45,490 nt of DNA from positions 1-45,490 of the IMG/VR virus record IMGVR_UViG_3300035182_000788; one strand, 5' to 3'. Each line of letters begins with the position of its first letter. Positions within the stretch are counted from its first letter, which is position 1. The translations under genes and the position numbers were made by a program. Below the pieces are notes generated by a model. It saw nothing but the letters and a program-made list of their open reading frames with translations. It did not search any database and was not told where the DNA came from. This DNA is from a virus. Positions 1-7,575 of the stretch are shown in pieces.

Positions 1-279
1 CGGGAGCGATGTTGGCTGCATTATGCTACGGGCGGTGGGGCTGGTGCAGCCCATGCGCCTATGCTCGGACGGGAAGCTGCTGACTGGCTTTTCTGCCGGG
101 ATGGAAAGTGGAGGCCAGTTGAACCCAGCTCATTCCCGTTGGCTCATGCGGCTCCCGCCCGAGTGGGACGCCTGCGCGCCTACGGTAACGCGCTCGACGC
201 GGAAACCGCGAGCAATTTCCTTGCCGCCGTCGCAGACATTGCTGGAATACGATCTCTGATTTTGGAGTATGACCTGTGA
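1..279 (+). CDS. Cytosine-5 DNA methyltransferase, C-terminal part (frame A), continues from the right end
   Basis: This is the 3' end of the methyltransferase gene that starts at 44694. The frame is open from the window edge and carries the family motif X region ([12 protein letters not shown], bases ~167-202), which closes the SAM-binding fold of C5 methyltransferases. Joining 44694-45490 to 165-279 gives about 303 residues, normal for a phage enzyme. It ends LILEYDL, and its stop overlaps the GTG start of the next gene (GTGA at 276-279), with TTGGAG as ribosome binding site. Bases 1-38 do not match the right-end sequence, so the join is certain only from base 39 on. A second, overlapping frame ends at 259. 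Confidence 0.8.
   Translation, partial: RERCWLHYATGGGAGAAHAPMLGREAADWLFCRDGKWRPVEPSSFPLAHAAPARVGRLRAYGNALDAETASNFLAAVADIAGIRSLILEYDL
2..259 (+). CDS. Overlapping alternative frame (frame B) of the methyltransferase 3' end
   Basis: This frame is +1 relative to frame A. It reads [19 protein letters not shown], then a region with [13 protein letters not shown] and [10 protein letters not shown], ending SQTLLEYDL. From knowledge of phage C5 methyltransferases, this resembles the C-terminus of a large subset of annotated family members (LNPEHSRWLMGxPxxW), so it is unlikely to be a random shadow. It continues upstream in the right-end copy, where the same frame is open from an ATG at 45202. Expression would need a +1 shift from frame A or internal initiation. 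Its stop has no overlapping start codon, although it too ends in LEYDL. Whether it is made is unknown. Confidence 0.45.
   Translation, partial: GSDVGCIMLRAVGLVQPMRLCSDGKLLTGFSAGMESGGQLNPAHSRWLMRLPPEWDACAPTVTRSTRKPRAISLPPSQTLLEYDL
39..164. repeat. Terminal direct repeat of the window, left copy
   Basis: These 126 bases are identical to 45365-45490. One mismatch (base 38 against 45364) precedes them; eight more bases to its left (30-37) match, and then similarity is lost. The repeat lies inside the methyltransferase gene and keeps its frame. It indicates a circular or circularly permuted genome whose assembly overlaps itself, or a short true terminal redundancy. The length is close to a common assembly k-mer size, so an assembly overlap is the simplest reading. 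Confidence 0.9.
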
Positions 280-731
280 GCATCGAGATCACAAAAAAGA
301 TCGTGGACCAGATGCGCGTCCAAGGAAACAGGCCGGGCTTGGTCGAGATCTATCGCCGGGAAATGCGAGCGTGGGCGCTCGGACATTCAGGAACGGCGGA
401 CGCCAAGGCGCTCGACGTCTGGCTTCCCAAATTCCCCAGCCGCCCGTTCTACACGGCCAGGGAACTTGTGCCGCTGTTTCCCGCTTTGGGACTAGCGCTT
501 GGATATACGAAGGTTTTGCAGGGGCAAAAATCGTCTGCGCGCTTGGCAAACGAACTGCATTTCTGTAAATTGCCGGTTCTGATGAATGCCAACGGCACGT
601 CGCGCTTCCGGCATCCGGTTTACGTCAAAGCGGACAACGAGCCACAAGAATTTTTTATCGTGGAACACATTCACAAGTGGCGCACTCTGCAAGTGACGCA
701 GGCGGATTTTGAGAAGGAATTTGCGCGATGA
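276..731 (+). CDS. Hypothetical protein, 151 aa
   Basis: The GTG start overlaps the methyltransferase stop (GTGA), with TTGGAG 8-9 bases upstream. The protein begins [17 protein letters not shown] and is moderately basic, with no membrane segment or signal peptide. No family was recognised. It ends EKEFAR, and its last codons (AAGGAATTTGCGCGATGA) form the ribosome binding site and start of the next gene. The position between the methyltransferase and the HTH gene suggests an early cytoplasmic role; function is unknown. Confidence 0.75.
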   Translation: MSIEITKKIVDQMRVQGNRPGLVEIYRREMRAWALGHSGTADAKALDVWLPKFPSRPFYTARELVPLFPALGLALGYTKVLQGQKSSARLANELHFCKLPVLMNANGTSRFRHPVYVKADNEPQEFFIVEHIHKWRTLQVTQADFEKEFAR

Positions 732-1084
732 CCGAAGATTTGCACACCCAAGCGGATTTTTGCCGGGCAGGCTGCACGTCCAGCCGCGGCGCCAGGTTCT
801 GGGAAGATCAAGGGCTGCTGGGCGTTGTCGCCCGGTCTGACGCAGGCGTGCGCCGCTACACGGACGAACAGATGCGCTACGCGGCAATCATCGCTGCTGC
901 ACAGTTTGGCGGCTGGTCGATCGAGCGGATCAAGGAAATGATCGAGGGTTACGACGTCGATCCCGAGATCCACGACGCGCTGGTCACGCGGCTGGCCGAC
1001 CAGGTTCGCGCCGCTGCCCGGCTGGCCGATGGGTTGCCCAAGCCCCGGCACTTGGAAACCCCATCGCTGGAATATGACCTGTGA
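728..1084 (+). CDS. MerR-like HTH DNA-binding protein, 118 aa
   Basis: The N-terminus (residues ~8-70) carries a MerR-type winged helix-turn-helix. The signature segments are FCRAGCTSSRGARFWEDQGL, the wing RSDAGVRRYTDEQM and the following helix IIAAAQFGGWSIERIKEMI. MerR-like phage proteins act as regulators or excisionase-like DNA benders. There is no long dimerisation coiled coil or metal-binding tail, so it is a short member. The start overlaps the preceding stop (ATGA), and the end LEYDL overlaps the GTG start of the next gene. It is the only recognised classical regulator in the left arm. Confidence 0.8.
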   Translation: MTEDLHTQADFCRAGCTSSRGARFWEDQGLLGVVARSDAGVRRYTDEQMRYAAIIAAAQFGGWSIERIKEMIEGYDVDPEIHDALVTRLADQVRAAARLADGLPKPRHLETPSLEYDL

Positions 1085-2040
1085 GCGACTTTCAATATCA
1101 AAACTTGGATCATTATGAGCGCTACCTGTCGATTAAACGGCTTGTTGTCGGTGTGTCTGGTGGTCGGTCAAGCGCTTTCCAAATGGCTCATTTGGTTGCG
1201 GCCGCAAAAAAATTTCTAGGGTATATTCCGGCCGGATGGGTGTTTGTGTTTGAGAACACTTCGCTTGAACGGGGAGAGACCTACGATTTTCTTGCTCGGC
1301 TGGATCAATATTTTCTCGGCGGAAAAATGATTTTGTTGGAGCATGACGTTCACGCACCCTATAAATTCCGGCAAGTTACGCACGCAACTGTGAAGCGTGA
1401 CGGGGAAATCATGGATGAATTTTTATCGACACCCTTGAAGCGCCAGGATGGTACGATTGGTGTGCGTCCACTTCCAAACCCGACACAGCGAACTTGCACA
1501 GCGAACCTGAAAATCAAAACGTCGCATCGATATGTGCGCAAAGTTTTAGGCTGGCCTACAGCTTACCATGCTGCGATCGGCTACCGGGCTGATGAAAAAT
1601 CCCGCTGCGACAAGGCGTGGTTGAAAGACGAAGTTCGTGGATTCGACGAAGGTGGCGAAGGTGTTTTTCCCATGTTCGACGCTGGCGCAGTCGTCGACGA
1701 TGTTGATAAGTTTTTCCTTACAGGTCCGTTTGATCTCGAACTGGATAGCGATTTCGGAAACTGTGATTTTTGTTTCATGGCGTCGACGTGGAAAATTAAA
1801 CAGCGAATGGTGCTGGTCGCGCTCGAAACACAAACTCGGTTTGGGCCTGGAAAAGCCAACATTCCGCCCGCTCGGGTTGCACGTTGGATCGCTTGGGAGG
1901 AACGGGTTTCAGACCGGCCGGGAACCTTCCGCAAGGATCGTCCGACAATGCGGCAGCTATGGGACCAGGTGTGTCAAGGCAACCTTGATAGCGCGGTGCC
2001 GGAAGGCAAGGAAGATCGTTGCGGCTCTTGCACGGATTGA
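1081..2040 (+). CDS. PAPS reductase / adenine nucleotide alpha-hydrolase family protein, 319 aa
   Basis: The N-terminus has the PP-loop (VVGVSGGRSSAF, residues ~22-33) of ATP pyrophosphatases and PAPS-reductase-like enzymes, which bind ATP to activate a substrate. Conserved cysteines follow: RTCTANLKIK, NCDFCFMAS and the C-terminal RCGSC. They could bind an Fe-S cluster or zinc. Such proteins are frequent in phages, and some relatives work in DNA phosphorothioation or base modification; the role here is not proven. The GTG start at 1081 overlaps the previous stop. Base use is slightly more AT-rich than in the neighbours (for example 1100-1800), which could hint at a separate origin. Confidence 0.75.
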   Translation: MSDFQYQNLDHYERYLSIKRLVVGVSGGRSSAFQMAHLVAAAKKFLGYIPAGWVFVFENTSLERGETYDFLARLDQYFLGGKMILLEHDVHAPYKFRQVTHATVKRDGEIMDEFLSTPLKRQDGTIGVRPLPNPTQRTCTANLKIKTSHRYVRKVLGWPTAYHAAIGYRADEKSRCDKAWLKDEVRGFDEGGEGVFPMFDAGAVVDDVDKFFLTGPFDLELDSDFGNCDFCFMASTWKIKQRMVLVALETQTRFGPGKANIPPARVARWIAWEERVSDRPGTFRKDRPTMRQLWDQVCQGNLDSAVPEGKEDRCGSCTD

Positions 2041-2045
2041 ATGAC

Positions 2046-3674
2046 ATGAAAGCCTACCGCGCGCCCGAAACTGGCTTTTTTGTGCTGGAAGCCCCGACGT
2101 CGAACCGCAAGGAAATTGCGCGGGCGATGGTTTACCGCGGGCTGACCTTCTCGACGTCGGCAAGTTCGAAAGAGCGGAGCGTGCTGTTCTCGGCCAACCC
2201 TTATTCGGTCTGTGATCTGGGCGAGATCGATGACAAGGATCTCGGGCCCTATCGTCGGGCAATCGAACTGTCCAGGGCGCTCGATGGCGTCGGCACGCAT
2301 CGCCTGCCGCCCGGCAAGGAACTGTGGGCCTACCAGAAGGGAACGCTCGACTATCTGATTGCCCGCAACGGCGGGATCGATGCCGACGAACCGGGGCTGG
2401 GCAAAACCCCGACGTCGATCGCGTTCTGCAACCACGTCGAAGCGACGCGCGTTCTGGTCATCTGCCCGGCGTCGGTGCGGATCCAATGGGGCAAGAGGAT
2501 CGCGGAATGGTCGACGATCCCGAATGTGCTGGTTTCGGTCATGCTCAAGGTTAAAGACGGAATTCACCCGTTTGCGAATTTTCAGATCATTTCCTACGAA
2601 GCGGCGCGCAACCCGTCGATTATGAAGGCCATCGCACACAAGCGCTGGGACGTCCTGATTTGCGACGAAGCGCACAAGATGAAAACGGCCGATGCGCTGG
2701 TCACGCGCGCGGTGCTGGGCAACCGGGACAAGATCTTCGATCATGGCGGCGTCAAGGTGCCCTGCATCGCGTCGTACTGCGATCGATCTGTGGCCTTGAC
2801 CGGAACCCCGCTGCTGAACCGGCCGAGCGAATGCTACGTGCTGTTCCGTCATTTCGATTGGGAAAGCATCGATTTTTGCACCGAAGATCAATTCAAGGAA
2901 AAATACAACAAACAGGCCGACATGAAAACGGTCGAAGGGAAGCGGTGGAAGCTGGAAAGCACGTCGCTTGAACTGGAATTGCAGAACCGGCTGCGCGTCA
3001 ACGTGATGGCCAGACATGAGAAAAAAGACGTGTTCAAGCAAATGAAAGTGCCGCGGTACTCGATCGTTTCGTGCCAGGTCGACGGCTCGGTCAAGACAGC
3101 GCTGGGCGTCGAAGGTATGCTCGGGCTGTCGATCGAGGAAATCCAGACCACGAAGGATTTCACGATCCTTGGGCATATTTCGGAAGCCAGGCGCCTGATG
3201 GGTGAAGCGCTGGCGCCGCAGGTTTGCGACTATGTGGCGGATCTTCTCGACGGCGGCGAAGAAAAATACGTGCTGTTCGGTTGGCATCTGTCGGTGCTGG
3301 AAATTTACGAGCGCGAACTGGCCAAATATGAGACGGTTGTGCTGCACGGCGGGAAAAGCCCGAAAGCACGGCAAAAAGCGATTGACGATTTTATTTCAGA
3401 CCCTACGGTGCGGGTGTTCATTGCTAATATCCAAGCGGGCGGAGAAGGCGTTGACGGGCTGCAACACGTAGCTGCCCGTTGTGGCCTTGGAGAACCGGAT
3501 TGGGTGCCTAGCCGGAACGAACAAGCGGTTGCTCGGTTGGATCGCATAGGACAACAATTCCAGGTTACGGCCGACGTCTTTGTTGCCCCAGGATCCATCG
3601 CTGAAAAGATCCTTGTGAAGTCGCTCGAAAAAATGTCGGTCATCCACCGTGTTTTGGATGAAAAGGAGAAATAA
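2046..3674 (+). CDS. SNF2-type DEAD/DEAH-box helicase, 542 aa
   Basis: This is a superfamily 2 ATPase. Walker A is DEPGLGKT (residues ~117-124) and the Walker B box is DEAH (CDEAHKMK, ~206-213). Motif III-like ALTGTPLLNRP is at ~254-264, and in the second RecA domain motifs V and VI appear as NIQAGGEGVDGL and QAVARLDRIGQQ (~465-505). The arrangement matches SNF2-like phage helicases that remodel or unwind DNA during replication or recombination. ATG 2046 follows the upstream stop by five bases; alternative starts upstream overlap the previous gene. It ends at an AAGGAG that serves the next gene. Confidence 0.9.
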   Translation: MKAYRAPETGFFVLEAPTSNRKEIARAMVYRGLTFSTSASSKERSVLFSANPYSVCDLGEIDDKDLGPYRRAIELSRALDGVGTHRLPPGKELWAYQKGTLDYLIARNGGIDADEPGLGKTPTSIAFCNHVEATRVLVICPASVRIQWGKRIAEWSTIPNVLVSVMLKVKDGIHPFANFQIISYEAARNPSIMKAIAHKRWDVLICDEAHKMKTADALVTRAVLGNRDKIFDHGGVKVPCIASYCDRSVALTGTPLLNRPSECYVLFRHFDWESIDFCTEDQFKEKYNKQADMKTVEGKRWKLESTSLELELQNRLRVNVMARHEKKDVFKQMKVPRYSIVSCQVDGSVKTALGVEGMLGLSIEEIQTTKDFTILGHISEARRLMGEALAPQVCDYVADLLDGGEEKYVLFGWHLSVLEIYERELAKYETVVLHGGKSPKARQKAIDDFISDPTVRVFIANIQAGGEGVDGLQHVAARCGLGEPDWVPSRNEQAVARLDRIGQQFQVTADVFVAPGSIAEKILVKSLEKMSVIHRVLDEKEK

Positions 3675-3675
3675 G

Positions 3676-4380
3676 ATGCGCAGTCCCGAAGAATTCATTC
3701 ACGTCAATCTGACCATGCTCCCGGCCCAGCTTCCGCTGGTCTATGCCCTACTGGGCGGCGCGAGCCTTGCCGCTGCAACTGTCGCCCGTGGTTCGACCGC
3801 GGCCGAAGCGTCCAACGTCAAGGGTGATCCCGCGCTGCCGATCAAACCTTCGACCGCAACCGAACCCGCTGCCGAGCCGGCTGCTGCCGCGACCACGGGT
3901 GAACGCGATGCCGCCGGCACCTTGTTCGATTCCGCGCGCCACACCGGCACGAAGGTCAAGTCGGGCCTGTGGCGCATGAAAACCGGGCTGTCGCGTGGTG
4001 CGGGGGAAGGCGAGGATGCAATCCCTGCCACGGGTGCGGCTGCGCAGGCGTCGACCGACGCCGCGGCAAGTGGCTCTGCGGCTGGTGCTGCCGCTACTTC
4101 GACCGCTGCAGTTGACGACGACGAATTCGCCGCCTTCACGGCTGCTGCCAGCGCAGGGGCTCCGGTCGCTGCCAAGGCTCGCACCTGGTCGGACGCGGAT
4201 CTGTCGAAGCTGACCAACCAGGCGGCGCAGAAGCTGGGCTCGCCCGACAAGGTGCGCGAGACGATTGCGCGGTTCGTTCCCGAAGGCCAGACGCCCCACA
4301 GCCGGAATATCCCGGCCGACCAGCGCGAGCCCTTCGCAGTCGCTCTTGAAGCCGCTGCAGGGATCCAGTACGAAGGCTGA
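3676..4380 (+). CDS. Hypothetical Ala-rich protein, 234 aa
   Basis: The start has a strong AAGGAG site overlapping the helicase end. The N-terminus has a hydrophobic stretch (residues ~13-38, LPAQLPLVYALLGGASLAAA) that could be one membrane segment or a packed helix. A long low-complexity Ala/Thr/Glu linker follows (~40-165). A compact C-terminal domain begins around TWSDADLSKLTNQAAQKLGS. No family was recognised. The helicase-nuclease-SSB context suggests an accessory replication or recombination role, by inference only. Confidence 0.75.
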   Translation: MRSPEEFIHVNLTMLPAQLPLVYALLGGASLAAATVARGSTAAEASNVKGDPALPIKPSTATEPAAEPAAAATTGERDAAGTLFDSARHTGTKVKSGLWRMKTGLSRGAGEGEDAIPATGAAAQASTDAAASGSAAGAAATSTAAVDDDEFAAFTAAASAGAPVAAKARTWSDADLSKLTNQAAQKLGSPDKVRETIARFVPEGQTPHSRNIPADQREPFAVALEAAAGIQYEG

Positions 4381-4406
4381 TTTCCGGGGCCGTCCCTGAA
4401 CCCGCT

Positions 4407-4428
4407 GGCAGACCGGGAATAGTCTGCC
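4407..4428 (+). terminator. Hairpin between two early genes
   Basis: A perfect 7-bp stem (GGCAGAC / GTCTGCC) with an 8-base loop lies in the 95-base gap after the gene ending at 4380. There is no clear T-tract, so it may be a processing or attenuation hairpin rather than a full intrinsic terminator. Confidence 0.4.
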
Positions 4429-4475
4429 AACCATGCCTTCATGTCTTTATGCCTTCTGTGTCTTGGAGAAAAATC

Positions 4476-4769
4476 GTGAACGATCACACACGCCGCTATG
4501 CGGACGCATCCGAGAATGTGCGTAACAAATTTCTCGATCCCATTACCGGACTACTCAAAGCCACGGCGGCTTTTTGCGAGGATGCGAACCAGCGCGCGTC
4601 CAGGGCGGAAACAACGCTGGAAGTGTTGCGGCCGGTTTGGGCGCAGGGCTACACGTCGGACAGCCAAGCGGCACAAGCGACGGCGAACGCTCTGGCCGAG
4701 ATCTGGCAAATTCTCGGTGTCGACAACCAGACAGCCGCGATGCAGCGGCTTCGGGACATTCTCCCATGA
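4476..4769 (+). CDS. Hypothetical protein, 97 aa
   Basis: The GTG start is chosen because TTGGAG lies 8 bases upstream; an in-frame ATG at 4449 lacks such a site. The product is helical (for example SRAETTLEVLRPVWAQGYTS) with no recognised family. Its stop overlaps the ATG of the nuclease gene (ATGA at 4766-4769), implying translational coupling and possibly partnership with that nuclease. Confidence 0.7.
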   Translation: MNDHTRRYADASENVRNKFLDPITGLLKATAAFCEDANQRASRAETTLEVLRPVWAQGYTSDSQAAQATANALAEIWQILGVDNQTAAMQRLRDILP

Positions 4770-5989
4770 TTGAACTGGAACACAGTCCGCTCGGCGGATC
4801 GTCGGCGTATCGCTTCCTTGCGTGCGCCTTTTCATTCCTCGAACATCGCCGGCAATTGCAGTCGGGCACCTTCGTCGAGATCCCCACGGAATATTCCATG
4901 CTGGGCGTCGCTGCGCACGAATTGGGCGCGCTGTGTCTGACGAAGGGAACGGAGCCCTACGAGCATTTCGGCCAGGAATTCGTCGGTCTGCGTGCTGGCT
5001 TCCCAGAAGAGATCGAACTGGATGCCGTCAGCGTTTACGTGAACCATTGCCGGGCGATCATGTCGAGCGCCGGATTGGTTGACGGCTCGAAATTCTTCAT
5101 CGAGCGCACCTTCCATCTGCCCGAGATCCATCCCCTGCTGAAAGGGACGGTCGACTTCGGGCTTATCAACACGATGGGCCTTTGGCTGCGCGACTACAAA
5201 AACGGTGAAGGCGTCGGGGTTGCGACCGTCGGCTCGGAACAGCTTCTGTATTACGCGTTCCTGCTGATCCTTGCGAATTGGGATTGGTTGCAGCGCCAAC
5301 CGAAGCATTTTCCTGTCAGCTTGGGGATCGTCCAGCCGAATTTTTACGGTGTGTTCGAGGAACCGGAAATCTGGAAAACGACGCTGGGTGAAGTGCTGGA
5401 TTGGGGCTACAACGTCCTGCTGCCGCGCATGAACCAACTTATGTCGCACGCGGACCAGCCGACGGCCGAGGATGCCACGCCAGGCGACCATTGCCAGTTT
5501 TGCCCCGTCATGCTGCATTGCCCCAAACTTAGAGAAGCATACGAGACGTATGCCGAAGCCGAAGAGGATTTCGTCACCATGTTGACCGATCAAGAACTGG
5601 ATGATCTTTACGCCAAGCGCACCTATGCGCGCCGGTTCATGACTTCGCTCGAACGTGCGGTCTATGCCCGCAAGGTGACAGGTGGCGAGATCCCGAGCGC
5701 CAAGCTGGTTGAGAAAAAGGTCGCCCGCGTCTGGAAGCCTGGCGCCCTGCCCGTGCTGCTGGCAAACTTCGGTGACAAGGCTTACGCCCCGAAAAAGGAA
5801 CTGTCGCCGGCCGGGATCGAGAAACTGTCCACGCGCGGCAAGGAACTGGCGAAGGAATGGGGTTACAAGCCCGAGACGCATGCGCTGACGATCGCGCCGC
5901 TCGATGATCCCCGGCCGGAAGCCAAGCGCCGCACGAACGACGCTGTGTTCGCTACGTTTGCCCAATCCTACGAAGATGCAGGATTTTAA
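4766..5989 (+). CDS. DUF2800-like RecB/Cas4-type PD-(D/E)XK nuclease, 407 aa
   Basis: The nuclease motifs appear in order. GVAAHELGALCL gives the conserved His. GTVDFGLI and then WLRDYKNGEGV give the Asp and the D-x-K pair. SEQLLYYAFLL gives the QxxxY motif. A cysteine cluster near residues 245-258 (HCQFCPVMLHC) resembles the Fe-S-binding cysteines of Cas4/AddB-type nucleases. The family (DUF2800) is a standard partner of the DUF2815 SSB-like protein in phages and is thought to act in recombination-dependent replication. The ATG start overlaps the upstream stop by four bases. Confidence 0.85.
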   Translation: MIELEHSPLGGSSAYRFLACAFSFLEHRRQLQSGTFVEIPTEYSMLGVAAHELGALCLTKGTEPYEHFGQEFVGLRAGFPEEIELDAVSVYVNHCRAIMSSAGLVDGSKFFIERTFHLPEIHPLLKGTVDFGLINTMGLWLRDYKNGEGVGVATVGSEQLLYYAFLLILANWDWLQRQPKHFPVSLGIVQPNFYGVFEEPEIWKTTLGEVLDWGYNVLLPRMNQLMSHADQPTAEDATPGDHCQFCPVMLHCPKLREAYETYAEAEEDFVTMLTDQELDDLYAKRTYARRFMTSLERAVYARKVTGGEIPSAKLVEKKVARVWKPGALPVLLANFGDKAYAPKKELSPAGIEKLSTRGKELAKEWGYKPETHALTIAPLDDPRPEAKRRTNDAVFATFAQSYEDAGF

Positions 5990-5991
5990 TC

Positions 5992-6258
5992 ATGGGCGAA
6001 TACGCTGACGAAATCGTGGACAGCATGATCGACGGCTGGTCGGGCAGGGCATTTCGCCGCCACCCGTTCATCCCGCAGCCGGCACCCAAGCCGAAGAATT
6101 CCCAAGTGTTCGCAAAATTTGCGCGTGACGGCGTGAATTTCAAAACCGGCGACGTCCTGTTTCACATGCCCAGCGGCACGTCGGGAAAAATGCTCGGCTC
6201 CCGCGGCGACAAGATTTTGTTCAAGCCCGATTCGAGACAGAAGAACGGAGCAATCTAG
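5992..6258 (+). CDS. Hypothetical protein, 88 aa
   Basis: It begins two bases after the nuclease stop (MGEYADEIVDSMIDGWSGRA). It is basic in the middle and has a short C-terminal stretch GKMLGSRGDKILFKPDS that could form a beta-hairpin. No family was recognised. Its place between nuclease and SSB suggests a small recombination accessory protein, by inference. Confidence 0.65.
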   Translation: MGEYADEIVDSMIDGWSGRAFRRHPFIPQPAPKPKNSQVFAKFARDGVNFKTGDVLFHMPSGTSGKMLGSRGDKILFKPDSRQKNGAI

Positions 6259-6259
6259 G

Positions 6260-6288
6260 TTGACAAAGGCTCACTCCGGTTCGATGTT
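6260..6288 (+). promoter_or_regulatory. Candidate sigma70-type promoter before the SSB gene
   Basis: TTGACA at 6260-6265 is a perfect -35 box. At 17 bases lies GATGTT (6283-6288), a weak -10 box. The 87-base gap is large for this genome and precedes a gene whose product is needed in quantity, which fits a separate promoter. The weak -10 keeps confidence low. Confidence 0.35.
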
Positions 6289-6345
6289 TAATCCGCCGAT
6301 CTGATCGGTATTTGTGTCAACTGTGTCTTAACGAAGGAAGAAATC

Positions 6346-7077
6346 ATGGCCGACCTTTATCCCTACACGCTCGCCAAGCCCGCCCGTTCGCTCTATATGA
6401 GCGTCCACGAAATGTCCGCCGCTACGCTCGAAAACGGTCAGAAGGCCGAAGCGAAGTATTCGGGCACCTGGGGCATCGAGCAAGTCGATCTCGACGCAAT
6501 CATTCCGATCATGGTCAACGCGATCAAGGGCGAAACTGGCAGCTTCACGTCGCCGCCCGACTATTTTCTCGCGGCTATGAGTGGTAAGACTGCTGCCAAG
6601 CGCGTTCGCGAAGCTGCGGAATTCAAGGCAACCAAGCCGGGGATCTCGCAGGACGAAGCGTTCAAGATCCGTGAGAAGGCCGAGAAGCGTGCCGTCCTGT
6701 ACGAAAGCTTCCCCGGCATCCTGTCGGCATCGTCGAAGTTCGAAGTCTCGCTCGCCCGGCTGGAAGGTGGCAAGATCATCGATATTCAGGACAGCGATCA
6801 TGCTCGCGCCCAAGCCGGGAAAGATTATTTCTATCCCGGTTCGTTCACCGTGCCGTCGCTCAAGTTCAAGGCTTTCCGTCGCAAGAATATGGAAGCCAAG
6901 GATGGCTGCACCGCCTATCTGCAGAACTGCCTGTTTATCAGCAAGGGCGAGCGCATTGCCGGCGCTGGCGGTCCGAGCAACAACGACGTGTTCGGCAGCT
7001 ACGCAGGCTATTCGCCGGTCGATCCGCTGGCGGGCGCACCGACCAACAACGACATGGCTGGCGACGTAGAATTCTGA
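6346..7077 (+). CDS. DUF2815-like single-stranded DNA-binding protein, 243 aa
   Basis: The length and overall pattern fit the DUF2815 family of phage SSB-like proteins: a beta-rich body ending in an acidic hydrophobic tail. The C-terminus (NNDMAGDVEF) resembles SSB tails that recruit partner proteins. The start has AAGGAAG at good spacing. It follows the DUF2800 nuclease, the usual pairing. Two hairpins follow the stop, the second with a T-tract, so transcription may end or drop here. Confidence 0.8.
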   Translation: MADLYPYTLAKPARSLYMSVHEMSAATLENGQKAEAKYSGTWGIEQVDLDAIIPIMVNAIKGETGSFTSPPDYFLAAMSGKTAAKRVREAAEFKATKPGISQDEAFKIREKAEKRAVLYESFPGILSASSKFEVSLARLEGGKIIDIQDSDHARAQAGKDYFYPGSFTVPSLKFKAFRRKNMEAKDGCTAYLQNCLFISKGERIAGAGGPSNNDVFGSYAGYSPVDPLAGAPTNNDMAGDVEF

Positions 7078-7084
7078 TTTGCTA

Positions 7085-7101
7085 AGAGATCGGGGATCTC
7101 T
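7085..7101 (+). terminator. Short hairpin right after the SSB gene
   Basis: A perfect 7-bp stem (AGAGATC / GATCTCT) with a GGG loop begins 8 bases after the SSB stop. It is followed by a mixed TTGTTCC. It may protect the mRNA 3' end or act together with the stronger terminator at 7115. Confidence 0.45.
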
Positions 7102-7114
7102 TGTTCCTACCGGC

Positions 7115-7149
7115 TGACAGGCCCGGTGCAAAACGCCTGTCACCTTTTT
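7115..7149 (+). terminator. Rho-independent terminator after the SSB gene
   Basis: An 8-bp perfect stem (TGACAGGC / GCCTGTCA) with a 12-base loop is followed by CCTTTTTG. It probably ends or attenuates the SSB transcript before the 7169 gene. Confidence 0.7.
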
Positions 7150-7168
7150 GCAAACCTTGGAGGGTGCA

Positions 7169-7405
7169 ATGGTTGAAATTCACAGAACCAATCCCGTTGC
7201 AGAAGGGCGCTACTTGGCCTTCACGCACGCCGAAGGGGCTAAGGAATGGATCCTGCCCGTCGTCCTGCTGTGGCACGGCGGCAAATGGTGCTTTGAGTAT
7301 CAGCAACAGCCTTTTCCGCGCAAGGTGTACGGACGCACCGACCTGTTGCCGGTCGGCCGGATCGAGGAATTCTTTCCGGTCGAACCGCTGGAATATGACC
7401 TATGA
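7169..7405 (+). CDS. Hypothetical protein ending LEYDL, 78 aa
   Basis: The start at 7169 is preceded by TTGGAGG at ideal spacing. The protein is small and beta-rich (EGRYLAFTHAEGAKEWILPV, then VVLLWHGGKWCFEY). No family was recognised. It ends PLEYDL; GGAATATGACCTATGA at its end holds both its stop and the start of the next gene. It opens a string of coupled small genes ahead of the polymerase. Confidence 0.7.
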   Translation: MVEIHRTNPVAEGRYLAFTHAEGAKEWILPVVLLWHGGKWCFEYQQQPFPRKVYGRTDLLPVGRIEEFFPVEPLEYDL

Positions 7406-7575
7406 AAAAGCCACTCGCACTTTACCAAGGGCAGCTTCGGGCAATCGCCGCAGAGCGCGCCAAGCTGGATTTCGACTTCGCGCAGGTTCTGGCAGAAGCG
7501 TTCAACGACGGGCACAAGCCGGTCGATCTGCTGGAATTCCACTTCACCGCGCCGACAATGGAGTTTGACCTATGA
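7402..7575 (+). CDS. Hypothetical small protein ending MEFDL, 57 aa
   Basis: Its ATG overlaps the previous stop (ATGA) and its own stop overlaps the HNH gene start in the same way. It starts MKKPLALYQGQLRAIAAERA, is mostly helical and ends APTMEFDL. No family was recognised. Both ends lie in copies of the recurring coupling box, which supports it as a real gene despite its size. Confidence 0.65.
   Translation: MKKPLALYQGQLRAIAAERAKLDFDFAQVLAEAFNDGHKPVDLLEFHFTAPTMEFDL

Noticed and set aside
1974-3374. A 466-codon minus-strand frame opposite the helicase
   Set aside because: It is a shadow of the SNF2 helicase gene with Arg/His/Phe-rich nonsense composition.
4832-5965. A 377-codon minus-strand frame opposite the RecB-like nuclease
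   Set aside because: It is a mirror of the third-codon GC bias of the real gene, with no coupled neighbours.
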